From assembly GCA_020072565.1 (NCBI GenBank), contig JAIQGI010000061.1, forward strand, positions 1-32,664: DNA of 32,664 nucleotides, given 5' to 3'. The notes under the pieces were generated by a model. It did not search any database. It was not told the DNA's origin and saw only the letters and a program-made list of their open reading frames with translations. Positions within the stretch are counted from its first letter, which is position 1. Each line of letters starts with the position of its first letter. The position numbers and the translations under genes were made by a program. Shown here in pieces: positions 21,937-31,179 of the stretch. Source of the stretch: Terriglobia bacterium. GTDB taxonomy: Bacteria; Acidobacteriota; UBA6911.

Positions 21937-24783
21937 TCAGCGCTTCAGCGGGGCGCGGCCTCCCTTCACGACTGCCAAAGGCAATCCCATCTCTCCTAGA
22001 AACTTGATGGTCGCGGTGACTGGCGACCCGGCATTCAACAGAATAAGCTCAGTCGTATTGCCCCCTCCGTCGGCAATTTGTGGAAATACGATCGGCAAAG
22101 ATGCGGTCCGGTCGACGTCGGCAGCCGGGAGAGCCGTCAAAAGAAGATCGTTGCGCCCGTTCTTCAGAGAGCGCAGCGCGAGAGCAGCAAAGGGCGTGGT
22201 CGAGCTGATGTCCAGGACGCCTCTGAATCCGGCAGTCAGACCAGGAATCAAGTCGGCGGCAAACTTCACGCTGTGTCCGCCAGGCCGCAACCGGAGCACG
22301 TTCCGGCTGGTTCCCACGAATGGGGCGCCGTCAATTTGAAATGCTTGGATCGAAATGCCGGCTTCTGCTTTTGCCACATTCGCGATGGCCAATGACGTGT
22401 TGTGGCCTCCGGAACAGTCCACATACATGCTGGCATGGGTGGTGGGTGCGGCTGCCGGGACATTGTACGCGGTCACCATTATTCCCTGTGAGCTGCAGCG
22501 GATCACGCCCGCTCCCATGGGTGTTGAAGTACCCACGTCAGGGGTCAACAGCGCCCACCCGGACCTGGCTGCAGCCGGGGCCCCGTCCGTCTGGAAATGA
22601 AGAATGCCGCCCGAAGGAATCGAATATCTGTGTACGGAATTGGCCGTGCCGCCCGCCTGATTGACGGCCAGAGGAGCGCCCGAATCATCGAAGAACCGGA
22701 ATGTTCCTGCCTCGAGTGCGCCGGAGGTATTCAGCAGATCGAGCGCTGTGGCATATCCGCCGCCATCGACCAGTTGAGGGAAATAGGCGGGCAAATGGTT
22801 TAGAGGCTGCGCAAGGTCCGCGATGGGGGCCGTTGTCAGGATCGCTTCATTTCGCTGATTGGTAACTTGCAGCAATGCCGTGATTGAAAGAGGTTGGTCG
22901 GCTGCGATGTCGAGAGATCCCAATCGGGTCCTGGATGAAAAATCCGCGGGGATGTCGAAGTCCCGGGCCACATCTCTCAGTTGGTCGATGAATTTGGCGA
23001 CGTGAGCCCCGCTCTCGACGATGCCATGACCGGTCGTCAGGATTTCGCCAGCCATGTTGCGCAGCGAGTAAGTCACGTGCGCGGCCGTGGGGCCGCAATT
23101 GACGAGGGCAAGGGCCGTGTTGATGGAGACAAAACCGGCGTCATGTCCGGTGGGCATCGTCGCAACACCGGAACGATAATCAACGAAGATACGTGCGGCG
23201 TCGGTAGGACGCGGGACCGGGACCACTGCTTCGCTCACCACAACATCGTTCTGGACGAGGCTGAACACGGCCGCAGCGGAGAGACCGCCTGCCGAGTTGC
23301 CCTCCAGTGTCGCATAGCCGGTCTCCACCGTATCCGTGCTTGATGAGGTACTGATACTGCATGCACCACCTGCAGGGAGCGACAGTCTCGTCATTGAGAC
23401 GAAAGGCAACTCGGCCTTGTAGACGTTCAGCAGGCGCTTCCTTAACACGCGCAGCGAGCTTCTCACCAGGGAAGGGCGCTCCTCGAAGGTGGCCAGTTCT
23501 TTGCTGGAGGCAGTATCCACCTGCAGAGCGATCTCGGCCAACCGTCTAAAAGTCCCCTTTCGGTAGGGTTGAGTCTGCCATTCCACGATCGAAGTCCAGC
23601 ACAGCCCTGCAAAGATGAGAATAATGACGGTGCCAAGGGTGTCTCTCAAATACCTTGTTACCGGTCCCGGCTTCACCAGCACAAAAACGCAGATCCAGAC
23701 GATTGCGATGATTCCGCAGATGGTGCTGCAGGTATAGCGCGACGCCATCCCATACAGAGGGCCGAACCGTAATCGACCTATCGTCATCACGGATAAGAAA
23801 GCGAGTGCGTACGCAATCATGAAGAGGGGAAGATACGTGCGTTCATGCATGCGTGTTTTGAAATAGAGTATCAGCGCCAATGCGTAGACCAGGGCCACAA
23901 GCGATCCAAGCGCGACGATGGCGGTCAAACTGAGGTAAGGCCGGGAGGCATCGACGCCTACGACGCTCGCCGCGAGGGTGGCGAGGACGAACCGCAGCAC
24001 ATTCGACGGGTTTGCGAAGACACGCCAATCGATGATCCGCGTGTCAGGGAAGTAGTCGTTCTCGTTGATCCGATACAGGTAAAGGAACGCGATCAGCCCG
24101 ACCACGGCGATGCCTGCCAGCGCGCGGGATACGAATCCCTTCGGGAGCCTTCGCCGGTTGAGCTCGACATAACAACCCAAGGTAATGGCCAGGGCCGCAA
24201 GGAAGGCGAATGAGGACATCCCTCCGAAGACGAGCACGGCGAGGCCCGGAATGACGATCGCGAGCAGCCACGAAATTCCGCTGCCGTTCAGCAGGAGGCC
24301 TCGCAGCGCATAATAGGACGCAAGGAACCAAGGAACGGACCAGACGAAGATAATAGCGTAGTCGAAAGTCAGACCTTCCCACAAAGTGAGGTTGAAGAGG
24401 AGAAGCATCGGGAGAGCATAGGTCGTGGCAATCAGGGCGGGAGAGCATAGACCAGACAGGCTCCTCGTGTAGTCTTTATGCAACAAGCATGCGGTGGCAA
24501 GCAAAACGAAAGGGATCAGGAGCACCACGAGTCGCGAATTCAATCGGAACCACGCGGCATTTGCCAACTGCAGGAGGTTGTATCCTAACAGGCGGCTTCC
24601 TCCCGTGGGCCGCCAGAGATCGGCGAAGGTCAGAGTCCGGTCGCAGAACTTTTCAATCACAGCCCCCTTGATCAGGTAAATGTCATCGCGAAAGACGGTG
24701 ACGCCTGCTGTGTTCCACACATAGAACATGATGTAAAGGAAGGGGATCAGGACGGAGGCTATCAGGATCAGCTTACTCTTCAT
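21937..24783 (-). CDS. large multi-pass membrane protein with C-terminal beta repeats
   Basis: 948 aa from ATG 24783 (MKSKLILIASVLIPFLYIMF). The N-terminal half has 10 or more hydrophobic segments with an early Asp pair (VFRDDIYLIKG), resembling the layout of GT-C glycosyltransferase or O-antigen ligase-like proteins. I cannot assign it to a family. The C-terminal half (about 470-948) is beta-rich and internally repeated: FPQLVDGGGYATALDLLNTS and FPQIADGGGNTTELILLNAG, each followed by TxxFxDxxGxPLAV. Such repeats occur in acidobacterial surface or secreted proteins. The combination suggests an envelope protein with a large extracytoplasmic domain. Upstream ATG (24828) or TTG (24870) starts are possible, but the signal-anchor begins at 24783. 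Confidence 0.7.
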   Translation of the reverse strand: MKSKLILIASVLIPFLYIMFYVWNTAGVTVFRDDIYLIKGAVIEKFCDRTLTFADLWRPTGGSRLLGYNLLQLANAAWFRLNSRLVVLLIPFVLLATACLLHKDYTRSLSGLCSPALIATTYALPMLLLFNLTLWEGLTFDYAIIFVWSVPWFLASYYALRGLLLNGSGISWLLAIVIPGLAVLVFGGMSSFAFLAALAITLGCYVELNRRRLPKGFVSRALAGIAVVGLIAFLYLYRINENDYFPDTRIIDWRVFANPSNVLRFVLATLAASVVGVDASRPYLSLTAIVALGSLVALVYALALILYFKTRMHERTYLPLFMIAYALAFLSVMTIGRLRFGPLYGMASRYTCSTICGIIAIVWICVFVLVKPGPVTRYLRDTLGTVIILIFAGLCWTSIVEWQTQPYRKGTFRRLAEIALQVDTASSKELATFEERPSLVRSSLRVLRKRLLNVYKAELPFVSMTRLSLPAGGACSISTSSSTDTVETGYATLEGNSAGGLSAAAVFSLVQNDVVVSEAVVPVPRPTDAARIFVDYRSGVATMPTGHDAGFVSINTALALVNCGPTAAHVTYSLRNMAGEILTTGHGIVESGAHVAKFIDQLRDVARDFDIPADFSSRTRLGSLDIAADQPLSITALLQVTNQRNEAILTTAPIADLAQPLNHLPAYFPQLVDGGGYATALDLLNTSGALEAGTFRFFDDSGAPLAVNQAGGTANSVHRYSIPSGGILHFQTDGAPAAARSGWALLTPDVGTSTPMGAGVIRCSSQGIMVTAYNVPAAAPTTHASMYVDCSGGHNTSLAIANVAKAEAGISIQAFQIDGAPFVGTSRNVLRLRPGGHSVKFAADLIPGLTAGFRGVLDISSTTPFAALALRSLKNGRNDLLLTALPAADVDRTASLPIVFPQIADGGGNTTELILLNAGSPVTATIKFLGEMGLPLAVVKGGRAPLKR

Positions 24784-25011
24784 GGCAGTTGGACCGAAAG
24801 GCAGGATAGTGCGCCTTGGGGCGTGCATGGCCGGTCCGTTTTCACGCCCCTCAGCAGAGCCGGGCGGCAACGCGGAAGACCCCCGTGCTTGATGCCTCCC
24901 GTATATCGACTCCCACGAGATGAATAGGAGGAATCAGGAGGGCTGCCGGCGGCTGTCTTCCGGCAATCTCCCGGACTCGGCAAATGACTCTCATGCCAGC
25001 CCTTAATACAA

Positions 25012-25073
25012 ACTCATACCGTAGCATTATAGTATGAGTGCGGACAGGATCCTTATGAAACAAATGATCCTGT
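25012..25073. promoter_or_regulatory. two perfect inverted repeats in the divergent promoter region
   Basis: ACTCATAC (25012-25019) pairs with GTATGAGT (25032-25039). ACAGGATC (25044-25051) pairs with GATCCTGT (25066-25073). A minus-strand TATAAT overlaps the first repeat, facing the membrane-protein gene. They lie between two divergent genes and look like operators or hairpins; the function is inferred. Confidence 0.45.
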
Positions 25074-25115
25074 GAGTGCATCAAATGTGCCGGACGTTCT
25101 TCTGTGGGGGTGGCT

Positions 25116-27062
25116 ATGCACGGGAAACATCTGATTCTGACTGCTGCTGTTTTGCTATTGGCCGGCTTTGCCATGCCTGCTCAGGCTTTGGCCATTTCGG
25201 TTTCACTGAACCCATCCATTCCGTCGCCGGCAGCGGTCGGCACGATTGTGACCTGGAGCGCATCCGTTCAGAACTCAGGAGCCGGCACTTTGTGGTACAG
25301 GTTCCGCACGGCGCCTGTCGGCGGAAATTTCCAAATGGTGCGCGATTATGGACCCAATTCCTCGCTCGACTGGACCATGAGCGATCACGAAGGGACCTTT
25401 CAAATCGAGGTTTCGGTGCGCAACCTGGGCACCGGTGAATCCGCGACAGCCACGGCCACCTACGTAATGACATCGCGCGTCACCGCCAATACACCTGTCA
25501 TCAGCACGACGGCCAATCCTCTGGTCTTTCTTTACAGCGCGCCGCCCTGTCCTGCCGGAGGCAAGATGACCGTATACTTCCAATCCCCGGTAGGTGTTGT
25601 AAACACGCCATTTATGACGTGCCAGGATGGTTTGAGCATGAACTTCTACCTGGCCGGCCTGGCACCCAATTCGACCTATTGGGCTATGCACATGGTCCAA
25701 ACCCCCAACGGGATCGCGTTTGGCCCATCCATGTTGCTGACGACTCCGAGTATCCCTCTTTCGGTCCCTGGCGCCACCCCTCTGCAGTCCCCGCCGCTGC
25801 CCCTTATGAATGGTATCGTGCTTCATGCGGCGCTGACGAACATCACCATGGCTACAGATCTGTACGGCAACCTCATGTGGTACTACCCCGGACAAATCTC
25901 CTATCTGACGCGTCCGCAGCAAAACGGGCATATGTTTGGTGTCTTTGAAGCCTTCGGCTCGGACCAGTCCAAGCAGATTCTCCGGGAGTTCGATCTGGCG
26001 TGGACAACGATTCGCGAGACCAACGCGGCCCGCATCAACGAACAACTCGCGGCCTTGGGAGTGCACCAGATAGGTGCCTTCCATCATGAAGCGAGAGCGC
26101 TGCCCAACGGCTCTGTTCTCGTGCTGGCCAGCTCGGAACAGATGATGACCGATATCCAGGGACCTGGACAGGTGGACGTGATCGGAGATGTGATTCTGGT
26201 TTTGGATCAAAACCTACAGGTGACCTGGGCTTGGGACTCATTTCAGCACCTCGACTGGACTCGAATGGCGACTTTGGGAGAGGTGTGCACTCAGCAGGCC
26301 GCCGGCTGTCCTCCGTTCTTTCAGGCTCAGCAGGCAAACGATTGGCTGCACGGCAATTCGGTGGAACTCACGCCCGATGGAAATATCTTGTACTCTTCCC
26401 GCCACCAGGATTGGCTGATCAAGATCGCCTACGCGAGCGGTAGGGGCGACGGAAGGACAATGTGGCGCCTGGGAAATGGCGGGGATTTCCAGATAAACTC
26501 CTCGGATCCGAATCCCTGGTTCAGCCATCAGCACGACTCCCAGTATGAGGCCGGATATAGTTCGAAAATCGTCCTGTTCGATGATGGAGACGTCCGGCGC
26601 GCCACCGATCCCAATGCGCACAGCCGCGGTCAAGTGTTTCTCCTGGATGAGCAGAACCTCGTAGCGACGCCGGTCCTCAACGCGGACCTTGGGGGTTACT
26701 CTTTAGCTCTGGGCTCCGCGCAAAAACTCCCCAACGGCAACTACCATTTCGGTCAGGGCTGGCTGCAGCCAAGTAACACGAGTCAGGCTATCGAGGTGGA
26801 TCCCTCCGGCAAGGTGGTATTTGCACTGCAGCTGAATTCACCGGCGTATCGCTCATTCCGCCTGGCGGATCTCTATACGCCCTACGACCCGCAGCCGGCA
26901 AATTATGTATTAGGACCTTCGCTCAATTACTATAACGCTCAGGGACAGCTGTACACGAACGAGCCTCGATCGTATTGGCTGACCGCAGATGGAAAGTGGT
27001 GGCAGGGCGAATTGAGCGGCAGGATAACCCCCCTCAGCAGTCCGCCTTGGCTCGTTCAGTGA
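25116..27062 (+). CDS. arylsulfate sulfotransferase (ASST-like), exported
   Basis: This 648-aa protein has a cleavable signal (HLILTAAVLLLAGFAMPAQA), then a beta-type N-terminal domain (about 30-130). The ASST beta-propeller follows, with HHEARALPNGSVLVLASSEQ, DWLHGNSVELTPDGNILYSS, RHQDWLIKI and WFSHQHDSQ. These correspond to the conserved His/Arg blocks of PAPS-independent arylsulfate sulfotransferases, which move a sulfuryl group between phenolic compounds in the periplasm through a sulfo-histidine. ATG 25116 is used; a GTG 12 bases upstream is less likely. It is followed by a sulfatase and its maturase on the same strand, so this is probably a sulfate-ester cassette. A decayed fragment of the same family lies just downstream. 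Confidence 0.82.
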   Translation: MHGKHLILTAAVLLLAGFAMPAQALAISVSLNPSIPSPAAVGTIVTWSASVQNSGAGTLWYRFRTAPVGGNFQMVRDYGPNSSLDWTMSDHEGTFQIEVSVRNLGTGESATATATYVMTSRVTANTPVISTTANPLVFLYSAPPCPAGGKMTVYFQSPVGVVNTPFMTCQDGLSMNFYLAGLAPNSTYWAMHMVQTPNGIAFGPSMLLTTPSIPLSVPGATPLQSPPLPLMNGIVLHAALTNITMATDLYGNLMWYYPGQISYLTRPQQNGHMFGVFEAFGSDQSKQILREFDLAWTTIRETNAARINEQLAALGVHQIGAFHHEARALPNGSVLVLASSEQMMTDIQGPGQVDVIGDVILVLDQNLQVTWAWDSFQHLDWTRMATLGEVCTQQAAGCPPFFQAQQANDWLHGNSVELTPDGNILYSSRHQDWLIKIAYASGRGDGRTMWRLGNGGDFQINSSDPNPWFSHQHDSQYEAGYSSKIVLFDDGDVRRATDPNAHSRGQVFLLDEQNLVATPVLNADLGGYSLALGSAQKLPNGNYHFGQGWLQPSNTSQAIEVDPSGKVVFALQLNSPAYRSFRLADLYTPYDPQPANYVLGPSLNYYNAQGQLYTNEPRSYWLTADGKWWQGELSGRITPLSSPPWLVQ

Positions 27063-27167
27063 CCCGGACGGCGGATCCAAGCCCCGGCGGCAGAGCCCTG
27101 GCTGCAGGACACACTTGACACTGTGGGTCGATGAGGCCTCCCAGCCGGCAACGGAAGCCTATATGTT

Positions 27168-27359
27168 TTGATCCTTGTTCAGGCCAACTATAAGGGCCGG
27201 CAGCGAATAGGCCCGGCCGTCAGGCCGGGACACCATGGCTTGGATTTGAGCGCCGGAGGCGCGGCACTCGAACGAAAATGCAGGATAGACTGCTGTGCCT
27301 TCGGGTTCGGCTCCGCGCACAAGCTCCCGAACGGCAACTCCCGGTTCGACCTGGGCTGA
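27168..27359 (+). pseudogene. remnant of a second arylsulfotransferase gene
   Basis: The end of this frame reads FGFGSAHKLPNGNSRFDLG, matching LALGSAQKLPNGNYHFGQG in the intact arylsulfotransferase (about 26701-26760). The rest is degenerate. It looks like the residue of a tandem duplication in the spacer before the sulfatase. Confidence 0.55.
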
Positions 27360-27557
27360 TTGCGGATCCGGCAAGCCAATCAAAGCCAATCGGGGGAGAT
27401 TGACACTTCCTGCAACATGGTCTATGCTGTGCGTATCGTTTTGCCAGATTGATGCTCGTCTCGCATGAAGAGCTCTATACCCACCCGGAATAATCTCCAG
27501 GGCATTGGAAGGGCGTATCAAGGTGAGGTAGGCCAGCACAAACTGGGAGGTGTTTTG

Positions 27558-29030
27558 TTGCCTGAACTCAAAATCAGCAAACGGGAATTCTTGAAATCAG
27601 CTGCCGCCGCCGCTCTGGCGCCGGTAGTTCTGGCTGCTTCAAGCTCGACCTCGAGCCAGCAGTCAAGGCCTCCGAACGTCGTACTCATTTGCACCGATGA
27701 TCTTGGCTATGGTGATCTCAGTTGTTACGGATCGGGCGTTAGCCGACGTGGCGATGGACGAGTAGCGCTGCGCCAGATTTCCAGATCTACCGGATCAGGC
27801 GTATATACGCCAAACCTTGATCGGATGGCGCGAGAAGGGGTGCTCTTTCACCATTTCAATTCGGCGGCCCCGGTCTGCTCGCCTTCCCGTGCCAGCCTGC
27901 TTACGGGACGTTACCCGACGCGCGTCGGCGTAGTCGACGTCCTCTTCCCGGATGATAACGTCGGCCTGTCGGAGTCGGAGACCACCATCGCGGACATGTT
28001 GAAGCCGCTCGGCTACGCGAGCATGTGCGTGGGGAAGTGGCATCTCGGATCACAGCCGCAGTTTCTGCCCACCAACCGGGGCTTCGACGAGTTCTACGGG
28101 CTTCCCTACAGTCACGATATGTCCCCCCTGCCTTTAATGCACAACACAGACGTGATTGAAGAGCCGGTCGATCTCACCACGCTGATGCGGCGTTGCACCG
28201 AACAGGCAGTGACATTCATCGCCAACAAGAAAGCTTCCCCTTTTTTCCTTTTCTTCGCCCCTTTCCTGCCACACATTCCGCTGATCGTGTCGGACCAGTT
28301 CCGCGGCCGATCCGGAATGGGAGCCTATGGCGACGCAGTCCAGGAAGTTGACTGGAGTGTCGGCCAGATCTTGAATGCTCTTATGGCGAACGGGATTGAC
28401 TCCGACACCCTGGTCATTTTCACAAGCGACCACGGGCCCTGGTATCAGGGAAGCTCGGCAGACTTGAGGGGCAGGAAGGGAGAAACTTTCGAGGGCGGCG
28501 TACGTGTGCCATGTATCGCCAGGTTTCCCGGCCGGATTCCCAGAGGCCTGGTCAGTCAGGAGCTGGCATCCAACATGGACGTTCTTCCCACGGTGGCCGC
28601 GCTCTGCGGTGCACCTTTGCCGCCCAATCCTCTCGATGGAATCAACGTCTGGCCGTTACTTACCGGGGCAACTATGGACGCAAGCCGCGACGCATTGCTT
28701 TACTTCGAAAACTGGCACCTCCAGTGTGCGCGCGTCTTGAATTGGAAGCTTCATGTGGCCCGACCCAACTGCCTGCCCTGGGGACCGGTGCCCATCCTCG
28801 GCCGCATGAATCTGCCGCTGGCCAAACCGGAGCTGTACCGGCTGGACGCAGACCCCGGAGAGCGCTGCGACGTGGCGGATGATTACCCGGAAGTAGTTTC
28901 CCTGATCAGAGGGCGCATTGAGGCCTTGCTCTCCTCCTTCCCCGCCCGGGTAAGGGACGACTGGGCCTGTACCATGGGAACCAAAGTTCAGAGCACACCG
29001 ATAGGTGCCCTGCCGGTCCTCAAAGAATAG
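27558..29030 (+). CDS. Cys-type sulfatase (formylglycine-dependent), exported
   Basis: 490 aa from TTG 27558. The N-terminus MPELKISKREFLKSAAAAAL is a signal with a Tat-like KR-x-F-L-K motif (Lys in place of the first Arg). The alkaline-phosphatase-fold sulfatase domain shows metal ligands DDLGYGD, the modification site CSPSRASLLTGRYPTR (Cys107 in this numbering becomes formylglycine), GKWHLG, FTSDHGPWYQG, and a C-terminal LYRLDADPGERCDVADDYPE. It hydrolyses a sulfate ester; the substrate is unknown. TTG 27558 is chosen because GGGAGG (27545-27550) ends seven bases before it. ATG 27465 has no Shine-Dalgarno and adds 31 unconserved residues. The maturase for Cys-type sulfatases is the next gene. 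Confidence 0.92.
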   Translation: MPELKISKREFLKSAAAAALAPVVLAASSSTSSQQSRPPNVVLICTDDLGYGDLSCYGSGVSRRGDGRVALRQISRSTGSGVYTPNLDRMAREGVLFHHFNSAAPVCSPSRASLLTGRYPTRVGVVDVLFPDDNVGLSESETTIADMLKPLGYASMCVGKWHLGSQPQFLPTNRGFDEFYGLPYSHDMSPLPLMHNTDVIEEPVDLTTLMRRCTEQAVTFIANKKASPFFLFFAPFLPHIPLIVSDQFRGRSGMGAYGDAVQEVDWSVGQILNALMANGIDSDTLVIFTSDHGPWYQGSSADLRGRKGETFEGGVRVPCIARFPGRIPRGLVSQELASNMDVLPTVAALCGAPLPPNPLDGINVWPLLTGATMDASRDALLYFENWHLQCARVLNWKLHVARPNCLPWGPVPILGRMNLPLAKPELYRLDADPGERCDVADDYPEVVSLIRGRIEALLSSFPARVRDDWACTMGTKVQSTPIGALPVLKE

Positions 29031-29307
29031 CAAGAACGAGCTGCATTCTTGATCCCTGGGCCCGGAAGTCTGACCTCTGCTGCCCGCCCCCAATTTCTTT
29101 GACGATAGACAAGGCCCTCTGACCGCCAGGACCCCGAGACGCGGAAGAAACATGAAATGCCGATTCACAGATCCGGGTGCGGAAAGCAGAGAAGGCCATC
29201 TCTTGCCGCGATTTGGGGCTTGGCGTCTTGGCCTTGAGATCGGCGCTTCAGTGCCACCGGCCCGAGTGATTTGTGCAATTCGCAGCAGGATCTGGTAATT
29301 ATTTGGT
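29031..29307. other. intergenic spacer, no gene seen
   Basis: 277 bases between sulfatase and maturase. It contains a loose CCAAGACGCCAAG-type motif (29219-29240, reverse strand) like that near 17.2 kb, and no convincing coding frame or strong terminator. Confidence 0.4.
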
Positions 29308-30624
29308 ATGGAACGGCCCGCTTTCCACGTGCTTGCCAAGCCTATAGGCCCCATCTGCAACCTGAACTGCAAGTACTGCTTTTATCTGGAAAAGGAGAGA
29401 CTCTATTCAGGGACCGCCGGCGAGACGTCGTGGAGCATGCCCCATGACGTTCTCGAGTCCTTCATCAAGCAGTATATCGAGGCTCAAGAAGCGCCGGTCA
29501 TCAATTTCGCCTGGCAGGGCGGGGAGCCGACTCTTCTGGGTGTGGAATTTTTTCAGCGGGTGGTGGCGCTGCAGAACAAGTACGCCAACGGCAAGCAGAT
29601 AGAAAACGGTTTTCAGACCAATGGCGTGCTTCTCAATGACACCTGGTGTGAATTCCTGGCAAACAACCGCTTCCTGATCGGCTTGTCAATTGATGGCCCG
29701 CGCGGGCTCCACAACAAATACCGCATCGACAAAGGCGGACACCCCACCTTCGATGCGGTGATGCGCGGCATCGGCTATTTGAAAAAGCATAATGTGGAGT
29801 TCAACACATTGACTGTGATCCACCATGAAAACTCTTATCACCCGCTTGAGGTTTACCGGTTCCTCAAGCAGGTCGGAAGCGGTTTCATGCAGTTTATTCC
29901 CGTAGCGGAGAGGGCCGCAGAGGAGCCAACGCCGGGCGGCTTGTCCCTGGTTTCCCCGGACTATCGGTCCGCCGCCAAAGTTACGGAGTGGTCTGTCGAG
30001 CCGCATCAGTATGGCTCATTTCTTTGCGCGATCTTCGACGAGTGGGTGCGGTGCGATGTGGGGCGATTTTACGTCCAGCTTTTTGATGTCGCACTCGAGG
30101 CCTGGATGGGGATGGAGTCCAGCCTGTGCGTCTTTCGTCGGACGTGCGGTGACGCCATGGCCATCGAACACAATGGCGATCTCTACTCGTGCGACCATTA
30201 CGTCTATCCTGAGAACAGGCTGGGCAACGTGATTGATAGTCCCTTGCTGAGCCTGATCGGCTCCCCGCAGCAGCGCAAGTTCGGCCAGGATAAATGGGAT
30301 ACGCTCCCAAAATACTGCCGCGAATGCGAGGTTCGCTTTGCCTGCAACGGTGAGTGCCCGAAGCACCGCTTCCTCCGTACGCCGGATGGGGAGGAAGGCC
30401 TGAATTATCTCTGCGCGGGATACAAGCTGTTTTTCAAGCACATCGATCCCTACATGAAGTTTATGGCTGCCGAGTTGCGGGAGGGGAGAGCTCCCGCCAA
30501 CGTCATGGAGTGGGTGCGGCGGCGGGACCTTCAGGCCGCAGGAAAGAAAAGACCGGGACGCAATGATCTCTGCCCCTGCGGCAGCGGGCGGAAGTTCAAG
30601 CGATGTTGCGGCAAAGACAGCTAG
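29308..30624 (+). CDS. anaerobic sulfatase-maturating enzyme (radical SAM) with C-terminal SEC-C
   Basis: This 438-aa protein has the radical SAM cluster motif C17-x3-C21-x2-C24 in GPICNLNCKYCFYLEK, and later WQGGEPTLLG and FQTNG as in anSMEs. SPASM-domain Cys follow for two auxiliary [4Fe-4S] clusters (CVFRRTCGDAM, LYSCDHYV, YCRECEVRFACNGECPKHR). Residues about 417-438 (GRNDLCPCGSGRKFKRCC) are a SEC-C zinc motif, seen on some maturases. It oxidises the active-site Cys of the neighbouring sulfatase to formylglycine before export, independently of oxygen. Start ATG 29308. The stop is followed in the same frame by the metallopeptidase-like fragment, so readthrough would fuse the two. Confidence 0.93.
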   Translation: MERPAFHVLAKPIGPICNLNCKYCFYLEKERLYSGTAGETSWSMPHDVLESFIKQYIEAQEAPVINFAWQGGEPTLLGVEFFQRVVALQNKYANGKQIENGFQTNGVLLNDTWCEFLANNRFLIGLSIDGPRGLHNKYRIDKGGHPTFDAVMRGIGYLKKHNVEFNTLTVIHHENSYHPLEVYRFLKQVGSGFMQFIPVAERAAEEPTPGGLSLVSPDYRSAAKVTEWSVEPHQYGSFLCAIFDEWVRCDVGRFYVQLFDVALEAWMGMESSLCVFRRTCGDAMAIEHNGDLYSCDHYVYPENRLGNVIDSPLLSLIGSPQQRKFGQDKWDTLPKYCRECEVRFACNGECPKHRFLRTPDGEEGLNYLCAGYKLFFKHIDPYMKFMAAELREGRAPANVMEWVRRRDLQAAGKKRPGRNDLCPCGSGRKFKRCCGKDS

Positions 30625-31170
30625 GCCGGTCAGTCCGCCAATCTCTGTGAAGAAGCCAAGAATCCCAGCGGCTCTGTCGATGAGGGTGTCCTTGTTGATG
30701 ATAGTCTGAGTCAGGACTGCATCAATCAATTTAACGATTTCCTGGCATGGTTGAAGCAAAACAAAGGAATCGGGCGCATAGACACCAGCGAATCCGCAAT
30801 CGATATGTTTGAGAAAGGACTAGAGAATATTTCCAAGATCACGATTCATCAGGTCACCGGTTGGGGCGCAGTTCACACGTGGTTCATATTCGGCGCGGAG
30901 GGGGTCGGCGCCGTTTCGCCGTTTCAGCCCAACGACGTCTGGGTTGAGATGGCTCGATTGTCGACTTCTACTTACAGTGCGGCTGAGGTCGTTGCGCATG
31001 AGGTGACGCATTCAGGAGCATACGCCATTCTCTCATCAACGTTGCCCTACTATACTCCACTTGTGGGCATGGTTTTGGTACAAAATAATGAGTCGAATGA
31101 GGTTCAAGCGAGGTATAAGAATTATTTAGATGATAGGAAAGAAAAGCCGTGCTCACCCTTCAACAAATAG
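30625..31170 (+). pseudogene. metallopeptidase-like (HEVTH) C-terminal fragment, Rhs/polymorphic-toxin style
   Basis: The frame is open directly from the codon after the maturase stop to TAG 31168-31170. The first listed start is TTG 30751, and the upstream part (NPSGSVDEGVLVDDSLSQDC, INQFNDFLAWLKQNKGIGRI) also looks coding. The core VVAHEVTHSGAYAI contains a zincin HExxH motif, followed by ESNEVQARYKNYL with a possible third ligand. No signal, translocation or Rhs repeat domain precedes it, so it is probably a transplanted or truncated C-terminal effector domain. Base composition is AT-richer than the maturase. The small lipoprotein just downstream may be the cognate immunity protein. A short intact protein from TTG 30751 remains possible. 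Confidence 0.55.
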
Positions 31171-31179
31171 ACAGAAAGA

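Noticed and set aside
25275-26210. 311-residue minus-strand frame
   Set aside because: Antisense to the arylsulfotransferase; His/Gly/Arg-rich shadow.
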